Position numbers and translations under genes: made by a program. Positions 49,155 to 57,044 of a DNA stretch of 64,000 nucleotides are shown here, piece by piece (position 1 is the stretch's first letter; each line of letters opens with the position of its first letter). The notes below the pieces were generated by a model. The model was not told where the DNA came from and did not search any database. It worked only from the letters and a program-made list of their open reading frames with translations. Source of the stretch: SIG440 sp045645485 (GTDB lineage Bacteria > Bacillota > Clostridia > Monoglobales > Monoglobaceae); the NCBI GenBank assembly GCA_045645485.1, contig JAZRIX010000062.1, positions 1 through 64,000 of the forward strand, read 5' to 3'.

Positions 49155-49190
49155 TTACTATTATTATAACAAAAAAATTTGTTTTGTCAA
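49155..49190 (-). promoter_or_regulatory. perR promoter with an overlapping Per box
   Basis: Minus strand: -35 TTGACA (49185-49190), 16-base spacer, -10 TATAAT (49163-49168). The -10 lies within TTATAATAATAGTAA (49155-49169), a near-perfect 7-1-7 inverted repeat close to the Per/Fur box consensus TTATAATTATTATAA. Confidence 0.75.
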
Positions 49191-49246
49191 TACTTTTTCT
49201 AAAAAAAATTAAAAAAATTTCCAGTATTATTTTTCCGTATATGAAT

Positions 49247-49282
49247 AAGGCTGTTTAAAAACAAGTGTTTTTAAACAGCCTT
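49247..49282. terminator. Perfect 16-bp hairpin in the perR-ZIP gap
   Basis: AAGGCTGTTTAAAAAC (49247-49262) and its exact complement (49267-49282) with a 4-base loop AAGT. It lies upstream of the perR promoter, so it most likely ends a transcript coming from the ZIP gene side. Confidence 0.6.
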
Positions 49283-49456
49283 GCAGTCAGGGGATAGGTA
49301 ATCTGGGAAGTTATCAGCACCTGATTTTAAGCGGCTGATTTCTGCCCAAACTGAGCCCAAAACCGTGATTTTGGGACACCCGATGGTGTACTGATGTACA
49401 CCGAGCGGCGAAGTTTTTGCGTTCCAGGCTATTTTAACATCCCCATTCAATCATTT
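49283..49456. other. Structured intergenic stretch between perR and the ZIP gene
   Basis: No gene is visible. Three further stems occur: CCCAAAA/TTTTGGG (about 49361-49377), GGTGTAC/GTACACC (about 49384-49401) and an imperfect CAGC/GCTG pair near 49316-49337. The sequence is unlike the surrounding AT-rich gaps. It may be the 3' untranslated region of the ZIP gene, a small RNA, or the decayed end of a mobile element. Confidence 0.35.
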
Positions 49457-50227
49457 TCAAAGAAACAACACAAGACTTATTGCCATAACAAGCATTCCTG
49501 CAACCACTCCCCAATTTGCCGTTCCTTCATGTCCGCACTCACGTGCCGCAGGCAAAAGCTCATCCATAGAAATAAACACCATAATTCCCGCAACAGCAGA
49601 AAACACAATGAAATTAATCGTATCATTGAGAAAAGGCATCAGGATAAGATATCCGATTATTGCCCCCAGAGGCTCCGTAAGCCCTGACAGCAGAGAATAC
49701 CAAAATGCCTTTTTGCGATTTCCTGTAGCGCAGAAAACAGGTACTGCCACAGCAACGCCCTCAGGAATATTATGGATAGCAATAGCAACGACAATAGGCA
49801 AAGCAAGAGAAGGTGACTGAAGTGCCGACACAAAGGTTGCAAGACCTTCAGGCAAATTATGCAACGCCAATGCAACCGCAGTTATAACGCCGGTACGCAA
49901 AAGCCCTTTATGGTCAGCACCGGCATCTGCAGTTCCACCTTCAGGAATCAATTTTTCTACAACGGCAACAATTGCCATACCGCAAAAAAAAGCCGCTATA
50001 TTCAGCACTGTTCCAAGCCTGTCACCGTAAAGACCGCACAATGCACCGTTCGCCTTTGCAAAAAGCTCAACAAATGAAATGTAAATCATAACTCCGGCAG
50101 AAGCTCCCAGCGAAAAGGACAAAAATCTGTTGTTCATTTGTTTTCGGAAGAATACAGTCAGCCCGCCCAATCCGGTAGAAAGTCCCGCAACTGCCGTGAG
50201 ACAAAAAGCAATTACAATACTGTTCAT
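49457..50227 (-). CDS. ZIP family metal transporter (ZupT-like)
   Basis: Imports divalent metals such as zinc or iron. Eight membrane segments in 256 residues. The two metal-site helices are HNLPEGLATFVSAL near residue 145 and HNIPEGVAVAVPV near 170, the ZIP hallmark; an E-rich RFLSFSLGASAGVMIYISFVE segment opens the family. ATG 50227 has AAAGG 9 bases upstream; the frame is open upstream without signals. It is monocistronic and stands near perR, but no shared regulation is visible. Confidence 0.92.
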   Translation of the reverse strand: MNSIVIAFCLTAVAGLSTGLGGLTVFFRKQMNNRFLSFSLGASAGVMIYISFVELFAKANGALCGLYGDRLGTVLNIAAFFCGMAIVAVVEKLIPEGGTADAGADHKGLLRTGVITAVALALHNLPEGLATFVSALQSPSLALPIVVAIAIHNIPEGVAVAVPVFCATGNRKKAFWYSLLSGLTEPLGAIIGYLILMPFLNDTINFIVFSAVAGIMVFISMDELLPAARECGHEGTANWGVVAGMLVMAISLVLFL

Positions 50228-50337
50228 TTTACCCATCCTTTCAATGTAATAGTTGACGAAACATATAAGTGTTTCCCCGCTAAGGTGCATTTACACCTGT
50301 ATTATTTTACACAAAAGACGGGATTTTGGTGCAAGAA

Positions 50338-50386
50338 AGCGGCTATGCCGCTTGCCGCAGGCGGCGGTCGTAGCATTTACGCTTTA
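50338..50386. repeat. GC-rich palindromic intergenic repeat, copy A
   Basis: Two stems lie in line: AAGCGGC/GCCGCTT with a 3-base loop, then GCCGC/GCGGC, followed by ggtcgtagcatttacgcttt. It matches 16621-16673 at about four of five bases. REP-like in size and style; no coding role. Confidence 0.55.
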
Positions 50387-50412
50387 GGAAACGTAATTTC
50401 CTATTATATAAA

Positions 50413-50440
50413 AAATAACCGGGCAATGCCCGGTTATTTT
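50413..50440. terminator. Terminator of the CD1247-like gene
   Basis: AAAATAACCGGGC, loop AAT, GCCCGGTTATTTT: a perfect palindrome 10 bases past the stop, able to work in both directions. Confidence 0.85.
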
Positions 50441-50449
50441 GAGTTATTA

Positions 50450-50869
50450 TTATTCTTCGTCGCATCCGTCGCAGGAATCGCAATCACAGTCACAATCAAA
50501 ATCAAATTCAATTGTATCACCGCAGGTAGGACAAAGAATTTCGCCATCCATAAGGTCTTCGGTTGTTATTATAATTTCTTCGCCACAACCCTGACAGGTA
50601 ATCTGAAATTCATCATCATCGTCACACTCGTCGAATTCATCGTATTCATCAAAAACCTCGTTTCCGATAACATCGATTTCTTCTTCAAGGTCATCAAGAG
50701 CATCCGCAAAAAAGCCCTGCTCTTCATCAATAGCATCTACCTTGTCAGCAATGTCTCCCAAAAAATCAATAATTTCTGAAAGAAGTCTTGCTTCGTCCTT
50801 TTCCTTATCTAACTTCATTCCATCTGCCAAACCCTTGAGGTACGCAGCACGATTTGTCAATTCTGACAT
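50450..50869 (-). CDS. CD1247 N-terminal domain protein with acidic Cys-rich tail
   Basis: 139 residues. The N-terminal region (AAYLKGLADGMKLD, LLSEIIDFLGDIADKVDAID) resembles the clostridial CD1247 N-terminal domain, a coiled two-helix unit. The middle is strongly acidic; a zinc-ribbon-like part (CQGCGEEI, CPTCGDTIEF) follows, and the end alternates Asp and Cys (DCDCDCDSCDGCDEE). ATG 50869 follows AGGAGG. A metal-binding role is plausible from the tail but unproven. Confidence 0.75.
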   Translation of the reverse strand: MSELTNRAAYLKGLADGMKLDKEKDEARLLSEIIDFLGDIADKVDAIDEEQGFFADALDDLEEEIDVIGNEVFDEYDEFDECDDDDEFQITCQGCGEEIIITTEDLMDGEILCPTCGDTIEFDFDCDCDCDSCDGCDEE

Positions 50870-50920
50870 CAAAATTGCCTCCTTAAATAATATAATTCAG
50901 ATATCCAAGCTTCCAAAAAA

Positions 50921-50946
50921 CGGCTCAAGCCATATGGTCCGAGCCG
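50921..50946 (-). terminator. Terminator of efp
   Basis: CGGCTC (50921-50926) pairs with GAGCCG (50941-50946), the loop itself containing CCATATGG; six T follow on the minus strand. Confidence 0.8.
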
Positions 50947-50959
50947 CCCTGCGCAAATT

Positions 50960-51514
50960 CTAAACTCTAGCGAGATATTCAGAAGTTCTTGTGTCAATTT
51001 TTATCATATCGCCTTCGTTGATGAATGCGGGAACAGTAACCACTGCTCCTGTCTCAACTGTAGCAGGCTTTGTAACGTTTGTAGCAGTATTGCCCTTTAC
51101 GCCAGGTTCTGTAGCTGTAACCATAAGTTCAACAAATGTGGGGGGTTCAACCGCAAAAACATTGCCCTTGTATGAAAGGATCATAACCTTCATATTTTCT
51201 TTCACAAACTTAAGCGCATCACCAAGCTCATTTTCACTGAGAGGAGTCTGTTCATAATCTTCGTCCATGAAGTAGTACAAACCGCCATCTTCATAAAGAT
51301 ATTCCATTTCTTTTCTTTCAATGTGAGCCTTGGGAACCTTTTCTGTAGGATTAAAGCTTCTTTCTACAACACCGCCTGTAACGATGTTCTTCATTTTTGT
51401 TCTAACGAACGCAGCACCTTTACCGGGTTTTACATGCTGAAATTCAACAACCTGGTAAACGTTGCCTTCAAATTCAAACGTAATGCCGTTTCTGAATTCA
51501 CCAGCAGATATCAT
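50960..51514 (-). CDS. efp: Elongation factor P
   Basis: Relieves ribosome stalling at polyproline. The N-terminal KOW-like domain contains the KPGKGAAFVR loop with the tip Lys near residue 32; OB domains II and III follow (KEMEYLYEDGGLYYFMD, VELMVTATEPGVKGNTA, GDMIKIDTRTSEYLARV). Length 184 is standard. AGGAGG precedes the ATG. No epmA/epmB genes are nearby, as usual for Firmicutes. Confidence 0.97.
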   Translation of the reverse strand: MISAGEFRNGITFEFEGNVYQVVEFQHVKPGKGAAFVRTKMKNIVTGGVVERSFNPTEKVPKAHIERKEMEYLYEDGGLYYFMDEDYEQTPLSENELGDALKFVKENMKVMILSYKGNVFAVEPPTFVELMVTATEPGVKGNTATNVTKPATVETGAVVTVPAFINEGDMIKIDTRTSEYLARV

Positions 51515-51630
51515 TGGTATTTCCTCCTAATAATTTTATTCTATCATATATTGTATACTACTATTGCAAAAAAAGCAAGAAAAATTTTTATTATTCATTA
51601 AAATTTTTATATGCAACAAGTCCCCTTATT

Positions 51631-53313
51631 CTATAACCTATCCTTAAATTCCTGCGGTAACTTCTCCCATTCTACCAAACACGGATGGGTTTTCTTTATC
51701 TTATCTCTGACAGTTCCGTATTTATAACCGATAGAATACATATAATTTACCCAACGTCTATGCTCAGAAATCATTTTCCTTTCCTTGGTTAATTGCAAGC
51801 ATTCATATACATTATCAGATATAACAAACGCCTCTGTGGATTTGAAATTGTCTTCAGATTCAAACATTTCTTTGCTGATTCTGTCCCGATCGCATTTGCC
51901 GCACCAATTCGAATGAACATCAATCATCTTTTCAATTTTGTCCGGTGCAAAGAACACGTCGTAAGAATATATGGTTTCTATGTCCAGAACAAACTCAATA
52001 TCACTTGGTTTCTTTGCTTTCAGCATTTTTCCTTTATATATATCACTTACTACTGTTTGAATCTTTAATTTTGAATTATTTCCGGCGAGTAATGAGCGTA
52101 TATCATATGCGGTATTAATATTAAGTTCATCATTACCAAGACAGATAAAAGCATAATCTATATTTTCAATTTGTTTTATTTTTTCATCAAAACCAGAGGT
52201 TCCCGCCAGATATCCGTCAAATATTTTTATATCACAATTAGTAGCCGTATTTTCATCAAAAAATCCCGGGCACTCATGTTCAAAGCGTTCTTTTGCAGTT
52301 TCCGATTTATCAAAGGCATATATCTCCGTTTTATATCCATCCACCTGTGTATACCAAGCAAAAGTTTTTGCAAATTGTGTACCAATTCTACCCATTCCGA
52401 CCAACAGCACCTTGATAGTTTTTTCGTCGGAATCCGAAAAGTGATTATCGCAGAACAGCTCTACTCCTGTTTTACCTATTATTTCCAAAACCAACGAATG
52501 GACATTATCAAATCGGTATATGTTTAAATTAGAGTAATTATGAATTTCAGACAACGCATTATTGCTGTCGAGACATACGTATACATCACGCATTTTTGAG
52601 GGTTGTTCCGAATTTATCATGCAATATATATCGCTCAGATTTTCACTCTCTTTTTCGTTCAAAAGTACATAAGTTATTCTGTTTTTCATCTTCAGTGTTT
52701 TTGCATGGAACGATAATATATCCGCTTTTATGCATCTTGCATGCATATTTTTTGCTTCTTCCATCATGGATGCTTTTACATTCTCAGAAACACCCGTGAA
52801 AATCAAAATGGATTTTCTTTCTTTTTTACGGACATCACCCGCCAAAGCAATAGTATAATTATTTAATTCAGAAAAAACATATACCTTTCTTCGCGGAAAA
52901 AACAGAATCTTCAAATAAGCGTTAAAATTGTTTGCATATGTAAAGATAAACCCAAAGGTTGTCAACGGTGCAACTACGAACAAAAAAGCTCCATAGCAAG
53001 CATAAACTGTTCCTATAACTCCATAATCTGATGCATACAAATACACATCCTCATAATTCAAGGCAACAACAAAAATACTTATTGCATGATGTATTGACAT
53101 CAACAATGTTTTTCCTACTCTTTCCACCAACTGTTCTGATACAAACATTTCAAGATAATATGGTGCATAAAATAAGCTTGCCGCAAAAAACAATCCAATT
53201 ATGAAAAGTTGAATACCGTTCAAGAAACCGTATAGCTTTTTTCTTTTATAAAAAAACGAAAAACACGCCCCCAAAAATACAACAAACGAAATTACTGAAA
53301 ATAATATAAGCAC
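51631..53313 (-). CDS. Membrane protein with Rossmann/TrkA-N and C-terminal RyR domains
   Basis: About 560 residues from a GTG at 53313 with GGAGG 11 bases upstream; a longer frame from 53400 would overlap the zinc-ribbon gene. Residues 1-130 hold four hydrophobic segments. A first Rossmann-like part spans about 143-235 (VYVFSELNN), and a TrkA-N domain starts with VLLVGMGRIGTQF near 302. The last 45 residues match the RyR repeat of ryanodine receptors: E-H-R-RWVNYMYSIGYKYG, then HPCLVEWEKLPQEFKD. TrkA-N binds NAD(H) or nucleotides; RyR in bacteria has no settled role. Lower GC and looser codon use than neighbours suggest acquisition. Confidence 0.75.
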   Translation of the reverse strand: MLILFSVISFVVFLGACFSFFYKRKKLYGFLNGIQLFIIGLFFAASLFYAPYYLEMFVSEQLVERVGKTLLMSIHHAISIFVVALNYEDVYLYASDYGVIGTVYACYGAFLFVVAPLTTFGFIFTYANNFNAYLKILFFPRRKVYVFSELNNYTIALAGDVRKKERKSILIFTGVSENVKASMMEEAKNMHARCIKADILSFHAKTLKMKNRITYVLLNEKESENLSDIYCMINSEQPSKMRDVYVCLDSNNALSEIHNYSNLNIYRFDNVHSLVLEIIGKTGVELFCDNHFSDSDEKTIKVLLVGMGRIGTQFAKTFAWYTQVDGYKTEIYAFDKSETAKERFEHECPGFFDENTATNCDIKIFDGYLAGTSGFDEKIKQIENIDYAFICLGNDELNINTAYDIRSLLAGNNSKLKIQTVVSDIYKGKMLKAKKPSDIEFVLDIETIYSYDVFFAPDKIEKMIDVHSNWCGKCDRDRISKEMFESEDNFKSTEAFVISDNVYECLQLTKERKMISEHRRWVNYMYSIGYKYGTVRDKIKKTHPCLVEWEKLPQEFKDRL

Positions 53314-53359
53314 TTTCTCACCCGCCTCCAATTGCGTTGCAATACAACTGTATTTTGAT

Positions 53360-53845
53360 TTAACAATAAATAAAGTACAGACTTTGTGTGGAGCCGCCAT
53401 CTGTCTGATGACTCATACATTGATCCCATACAACAGTTTTGTCAGGATTTTCTTTTTTCCATTTTTCAAAGGCTGCAGTAACCTTTTCATAACTGCTTCC
53501 TATCCATTTCTTCGAAGTGAAATAGCCCATGGTGTAGTGTTTTGCCCCTGCTTGAGCAGTGTACTTAAATTCCGCTCTGTTTATAACCGTTTCCCATTTG
53601 AAAGGATTATTGATATTCATAAAAGCATTTGCACTGACCGCTTTAATAACAATTTCCTGAGTAGCAAACCACTTATTGATTTGAGCAATATTCCCCTCGT
53701 TGTGCGACATACCTCCAAAATTAAACACCTTTGAGTCAATCTCTGCCGTCAGTTTCTCTGTTTTAACCTGGTTTTGTGCTTTCCCGCAAAACCTGCAGAA
53801 TAGCGAATCCTCATCAATTGTTTTCCCACAGTATTTACAAAACAT
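53360..53845 (-). CDS. Zinc-ribbon protein paired with the RyR membrane protein
   Basis: 161 residues. The N-terminus is a double CxxC zinc ribbon (FCKYCGK and FCRFCGK). After a linker, residues 42-160 form a domain I do not recognise, with MSHNEGNIAQINKWFATQ, then aromatic strands (TMGYFTSKKWIGSSYEKV) and a helix AAFEKWKKENPD; the end resembles Q.LYF.YC. AGGAG precedes the ATG. It lies 46 bases upstream of the RyR gene behind a single promoter, so the two form a unit. Confidence 0.7.
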   Translation of the reverse strand: MFCKYCGKTIDEDSLFCRFCGKAQNQVKTEKLTAEIDSKVFNFGGMSHNEGNIAQINKWFATQEIVIKAVSANAFMNINNPFKWETVINRAEFKYTAQAGAKHYTMGYFTSKKWIGSSYEKVTAAFEKWKKENPDKTVVWDQCMSHQTDGGSTQSLYFIYC

Positions 53846-53892
53846 TTTATTCTCTCCTTTTTGTCACCTCAACAGATCATTTTGACAGAACC

Positions 53893-53921
53893 AGTATATA
53901 ACAATACCTTTTAAAAGTCAA
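53893..53921 (-). promoter_or_regulatory. Promoter of the zinc-ribbon/RyR unit
   Basis: Minus strand: -35 TTGACT (53916-53921), 17-base spacer, -10 TATACT (53893-53898), about 47 bases ahead of the start. Confidence 0.65.
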
Positions 53922-54057
53922 TTAAATATATTAAGATTTCACTCGTGCTACGCTTCAAACATTTACCGTCCATAAAATTTAAAAATTTTTTCATCTTTCG
54001 TTTAAAAAATTTTTCTCTATATTTAGTACACAGATAAACAAAAAAACGGAATATATG

Positions 54058-54098
54058 TCGATTACGAAATAAATCGAAAGTCAAAACGAAATAATATC
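54058..54098 (+). promoter_or_regulatory. Direct and inverted repeats upstream of the aminotransferase promoter
   Basis: ACGAAAT occurs at 54064-54070 and again at 54086-54092, 22 bases apart (two helical turns). TCGATT (54058-54063) and AATCGA (54072-54077) form an inverted repeat around the first copy. The location, about 40-75 bases ahead of the -35, fits an activator site. The 390-base gap 53846-54235 otherwise holds two divergent promoters and AT-rich DNA. Confidence 0.35.
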
Positions 54099-54133
54099 GT
54101 AAGTATAGTGCTTTAAAACAGTAAATTTGGGTC

Positions 54134-54162
54134 TTGACATCCGGACAAAAAAACTATATAAT
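54134..54162 (+). promoter_or_regulatory. Promoter of the aminotransferase gene
   Basis: Plus strand: -35 TTGACA (54134-54139), 17-base spacer, -10 TATAAT (54157-54162), full consensus. The 67-base leader carries a hairpin GCGG-T-GGAAA / TTTCC-T-CCGC at 54180-54205. Confidence 0.85.
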
Positions 54163-54235
54163 AATTTCGGAAAAATTAAGCGGTGGAAATATGCCTTTCC
54201 TCCGCAATTAAAAATAATGAAAAGAGGTTTTTACT

Positions 54236-55606
54236 ATGAGTAAAGATTGGGCAAGAATGGATCTTGCAAATGTACCAAACATGGTATCCGAAACTGTTCC
54301 GGGTCCCAAGTCAATCGAATACCACGAAAGATGCGCTAAGTATTTCAAGGGTTATTCAAGTCAGGTTTCACTGTTCCCTGTTTCATTTGAATCAGGTTAC
54401 GGTTACACTCTCAAGGACGTTGACGGCAATACATATCTCGACTTCTCATCAGGTATCTATGTTACAGGTCTTGGTCACTGCCATCCCAAAATCAGTGAGG
54501 CAGTTGCTTTCCACGCAAAGAACCTTATGAACTGTCATGACTTTACAACAAAGATTAAGATGGAACTTATCGAAAAGCTCCACGAAATCACAGGTGGTCG
54601 TTTCGGTGGTTTCCAGCTCTACGATTCAGGTACAACTGCTGTTGAAGCAGGTCTCCGTTGCGCTCGTGCAGCAACTGGCAAGCAGGAATTCATTTCTTTC
54701 TTCAGAGACTTCCACGGCAAGACTTACGGTGCAAACTCACTTGCAGTAGTTGGTCCCGATACACATATGAGAGCTCCCGGCTTCATGCTCGTTCCCAGAC
54801 CTAACCCCTACCGTGACTTCTTTGGCAGAAGCGAAGAAGAAGCTTGGAAGGATTCATCACCCTACATCAACATGATCAAGGGTATGCTTGACAACGCTTG
54901 CGCTTGCGGCGGCAAGAACGTTGCAGCTATCGTTCTTGAACCTGTTCAGGGTTGGGGCGGTTCAATCATTCCTCCTGCAGACTTCATGCCTGCACTCCGT
55001 GCACTTTGTGACGAAAGAGGCATCCTCCTCTTCGCAGACGAAGTTCTCAACTGTATGGCAAGAACAGGTAAGTACCTTGCTATGGATCACTGGAATGTTA
55101 CAGCTGATATCACAACACTCGGTAAGGGCTTTGGTAACGGCTTCCCCGTTACATGTATGGCAGTATCTAAGGATCTTGCTCCTGCAATCGAAAAGATTTC
55201 TGCTTCTTCAAGCTACGGCGGCAACCCCATGGCTTGTGCTGCTGCTCTTGAATCAATCAACGTTATTGAAGAAGAACAGCTCAACGAACGCTCAGCTCAC
55301 CTTGGTGAAATTATGCTGAAGAAGATGAAGGAAATGAAGGAAGCTCATCCCATCATCGGTGACGTTCGTGCACTTGGTTGTCTCCAGGCTATCGAAATCG
55401 TTAAGGATCGCGACACCAAAGAACCTTTCGCAGAAGCTGGTACAATGATTTACCAGAAGGCATTCAAGAAGGGTCTCGCTTGGGTACCGTCAGGTCACAT
55501 CCTCCGTATGTCACCTCCTATGATTCTGGACGACGAAGCAGCTCTCAAGGGTCTCGAAATCATCGAAGAATCAATTGCAGAAACAGAAAAGCACTTCGGT
55601 TATTAA
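54236..55606 (+). CDS. Class III (PLP) aminotransferase
   Basis: Aspartate-aminotransferase fold family including ornithine, GABA and aminocyclitol aminotransferases. Motifs: DVDGNTYLDFSSGIYVTGLGH near residue 62 in pieces, YDSGTTAVEAGLRCARA near 128 (phosphate site), LEPVQGWGG near 240, LLFADEVLNCMARTGK near 270 (Asp to PLP N1) and TTLGKGFGNGFPV near 300 with the PLP Lys. Length 456. Codon use is strongly biased (GGT, AAG, CTC, GTT), implying high expression. AGAGG is close to the ATG. The substrate cannot be fixed. Confidence 0.9.
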   Translation: MSKDWARMDLANVPNMVSETVPGPKSIEYHERCAKYFKGYSSQVSLFPVSFESGYGYTLKDVDGNTYLDFSSGIYVTGLGHCHPKISEAVAFHAKNLMNCHDFTTKIKMELIEKLHEITGGRFGGFQLYDSGTTAVEAGLRCARAATGKQEFISFFRDFHGKTYGANSLAVVGPDTHMRAPGFMLVPRPNPYRDFFGRSEEEAWKDSSPYINMIKGMLDNACACGGKNVAAIVLEPVQGWGGSIIPPADFMPALRALCDERGILLFADEVLNCMARTGKYLAMDHWNVTADITTLGKGFGNGFPVTCMAVSKDLAPAIEKISASSSYGGNPMACAAALESINVIEEEQLNERSAHLGEIMLKKMKEMKEAHPIIGDVRALGCLQAIEIVKDRDTKEPFAEAGTMIYQKAFKKGLAWVPSGHILRMSPPMILDDEAALKGLEIIEESIAETEKHFGY

Positions 55607-55680
55607 TATCGGAATTCAATATTACGCTCGGGCAGGGCGCGTTGTCTTCAAGACACCTTGCCCCTAATATGAGTAACATA

Positions 55681-55714
55681 GGGGCTATTGTGGGAAATCC
55701 TGCAATAGCCTTTT
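55681..55714 (+). terminator. Terminator or attenuator after the aminotransferase gene
   Basis: GGCTATTG (55683-55690) pairs with CAATAGCC (55703-55710), followed by TTTTG. Another stem, GGGCA/TGCCC, lies before it near 55629-55664. No promoter was seen between this and the next gene, so read-through is probable. Confidence 0.6.
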
Positions 55715-55755
55715 GTTAAATAAAAAACAATTTTGACTTGAAAGGAAATAGAATT

Positions 55756-56889
55756 ATGAAAACTGTAAGATTTGGTCTTATCGGTTGCGGTCTTATGGCA
55801 AGAGAATTTGCATCGGCTGCAGCTCGCTGGTGTCACCTTACTGACGATATTCCCAAGCCTGAAATCGTTGGTATCTGCTCTGTTGTTCCGGCTGAAATGG
55901 ACTGGTTCCACAAAAACTTCCCCGAAATCAAGTACTCTGTTGCAGATTACAAGGAGCTTCTTGAAAAGAACGACATTGATGCAATTTACTGCGCTGTTCC
56001 CCATAACCTTCACGAACAGTTCTATATTGATATAATCAAGAGCGGCAAGGCTCTCCTTGGTGAAAAGCCTTTCGGTATCGACAAGAAGGCAAACGAGAAC
56101 ATCCTCGCTGCCCTCAAGGAGAATCCCGATACATTTGTTCGCTGCTGCAGTGAGTTCCCCTACTATCCTGCAATGCAGACAATGATTAACTGGTATAAGG
56201 AAGGCAAGTTCGGCAAGGTTCTTGAAATCCACTGCGGTTTCTGTCACTGCAGCGATATGGACTTCAACAAGCCCATCAACTGGAAACGTATGGTTAAATT
56301 TAACGGTGAATACGGCTGTCTTGGCGACCTTGGTATCCACACACAGCACGTTCCCTTCCGTCTCGGCTTCAAGCCCAAGACAGTAAGAGCACACTTCAGC
56401 AATATCGTTAAGGAACGTCCTGACGGCAAGGGCGGAATGGCAGTTTGCGACACATTTGACAACTGCACAATCTTCTGCACAACGCTTAATGCAGACGGAG
56501 ACGAAATCCCAATGACACTTGAAACAAAGCGTATGGCTCCCGGTTCAACAAACCGCTGGTTCTTTGAAATCTACGGTACAGAATGCAGTGCAAAGTTCAC
56601 AAGTGACGATGCAAACGCTTTCCACTATACATCATCATGGGGCAAGGAACAGTCATGGAACCGTATTATCATTGGTTACAAGCCTATGCTTCCCACAATC
56701 ACAGGTCCTATCTTTGAATTTGGCTTCACAGACGCTATTCAGCAGCAGATTGCGGCATTTATGCTTGAATACTCAGGTGTGGAAGTACCCTTCGGTCTCT
56801 TTACTCCCGAAGAAACTGCTCTTTCTCACACTCTTGCAACAGCGGCTCTCAAGTCTTTCTACAACAAAACAGTTGAAGTTATTGACTAA
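55756..56889 (+). CDS. Gfo/Idh/MocA family oxidoreductase
   Basis: NAD(P)-dependent sugar or cyclitol dehydrogenase. The Rossmann start is RFGLIGCGLMAREFA, with the GEKPFGIDKKANE loop near residue 98 carrying the conserved E-K-P, and a C-terminal substrate half with GCLGDLGIHTQHVPF (the D..H pair near 193-199). Length 377. AAAGG is 9 bases before ATG 55756. Codon use matches the adjoining genes. It stands between an aminotransferase and an aldolase, which suggests a catabolic or amino-sugar pathway. Confidence 0.9.
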   Translation: MKTVRFGLIGCGLMAREFASAAARWCHLTDDIPKPEIVGICSVVPAEMDWFHKNFPEIKYSVADYKELLEKNDIDAIYCAVPHNLHEQFYIDIIKSGKALLGEKPFGIDKKANENILAALKENPDTFVRCCSEFPYYPAMQTMINWYKEGKFGKVLEIHCGFCHCSDMDFNKPINWKRMVKFNGEYGCLGDLGIHTQHVPFRLGFKPKTVRAHFSNIVKERPDGKGGMAVCDTFDNCTIFCTTLNADGDEIPMTLETKRMAPGSTNRWFFEIYGTECSAKFTSDDANAFHYTSSWGKEQSWNRIIIGYKPMLPTITGPIFEFGFTDAIQQQIAAFMLEYSGVEVPFGLFTPEETALSHTLATAALKSFYNKTVEVID

Positions 56890-56944
56890 TCTCCGTTTTA
56901 TTCGAAAAAACACAGAAAAAGCTTGTATTTTTCTGTGAAATGTG

Positions 56945-56973
56945 TTGACATTTCTTTGTTTTTGTTGTAAAAT
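56945..56973 (+). promoter_or_regulatory. Promoter of the aldolase gene
   Basis: Plus strand: -35 TTGACA (56945-56950), 17-base spacer, -10 TAAAAT (56968-56973), about 70 bases ahead of the start. Confidence 0.75.
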
Positions 56974-57044
56974 AAAGTTAATGTAATAAAAAATTAACTT
57001 TTTCAATAGTTCTTATACGGACATTGAGCAAGGAGGAAGACAAA

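Noticed and set aside
54264..55319. Long plus-strand frames within the aminotransferase gene.
   Set aside because: Shadows caused by the strong codon bias of the real gene; rich in Leu/Ser/Gln and without start signals.
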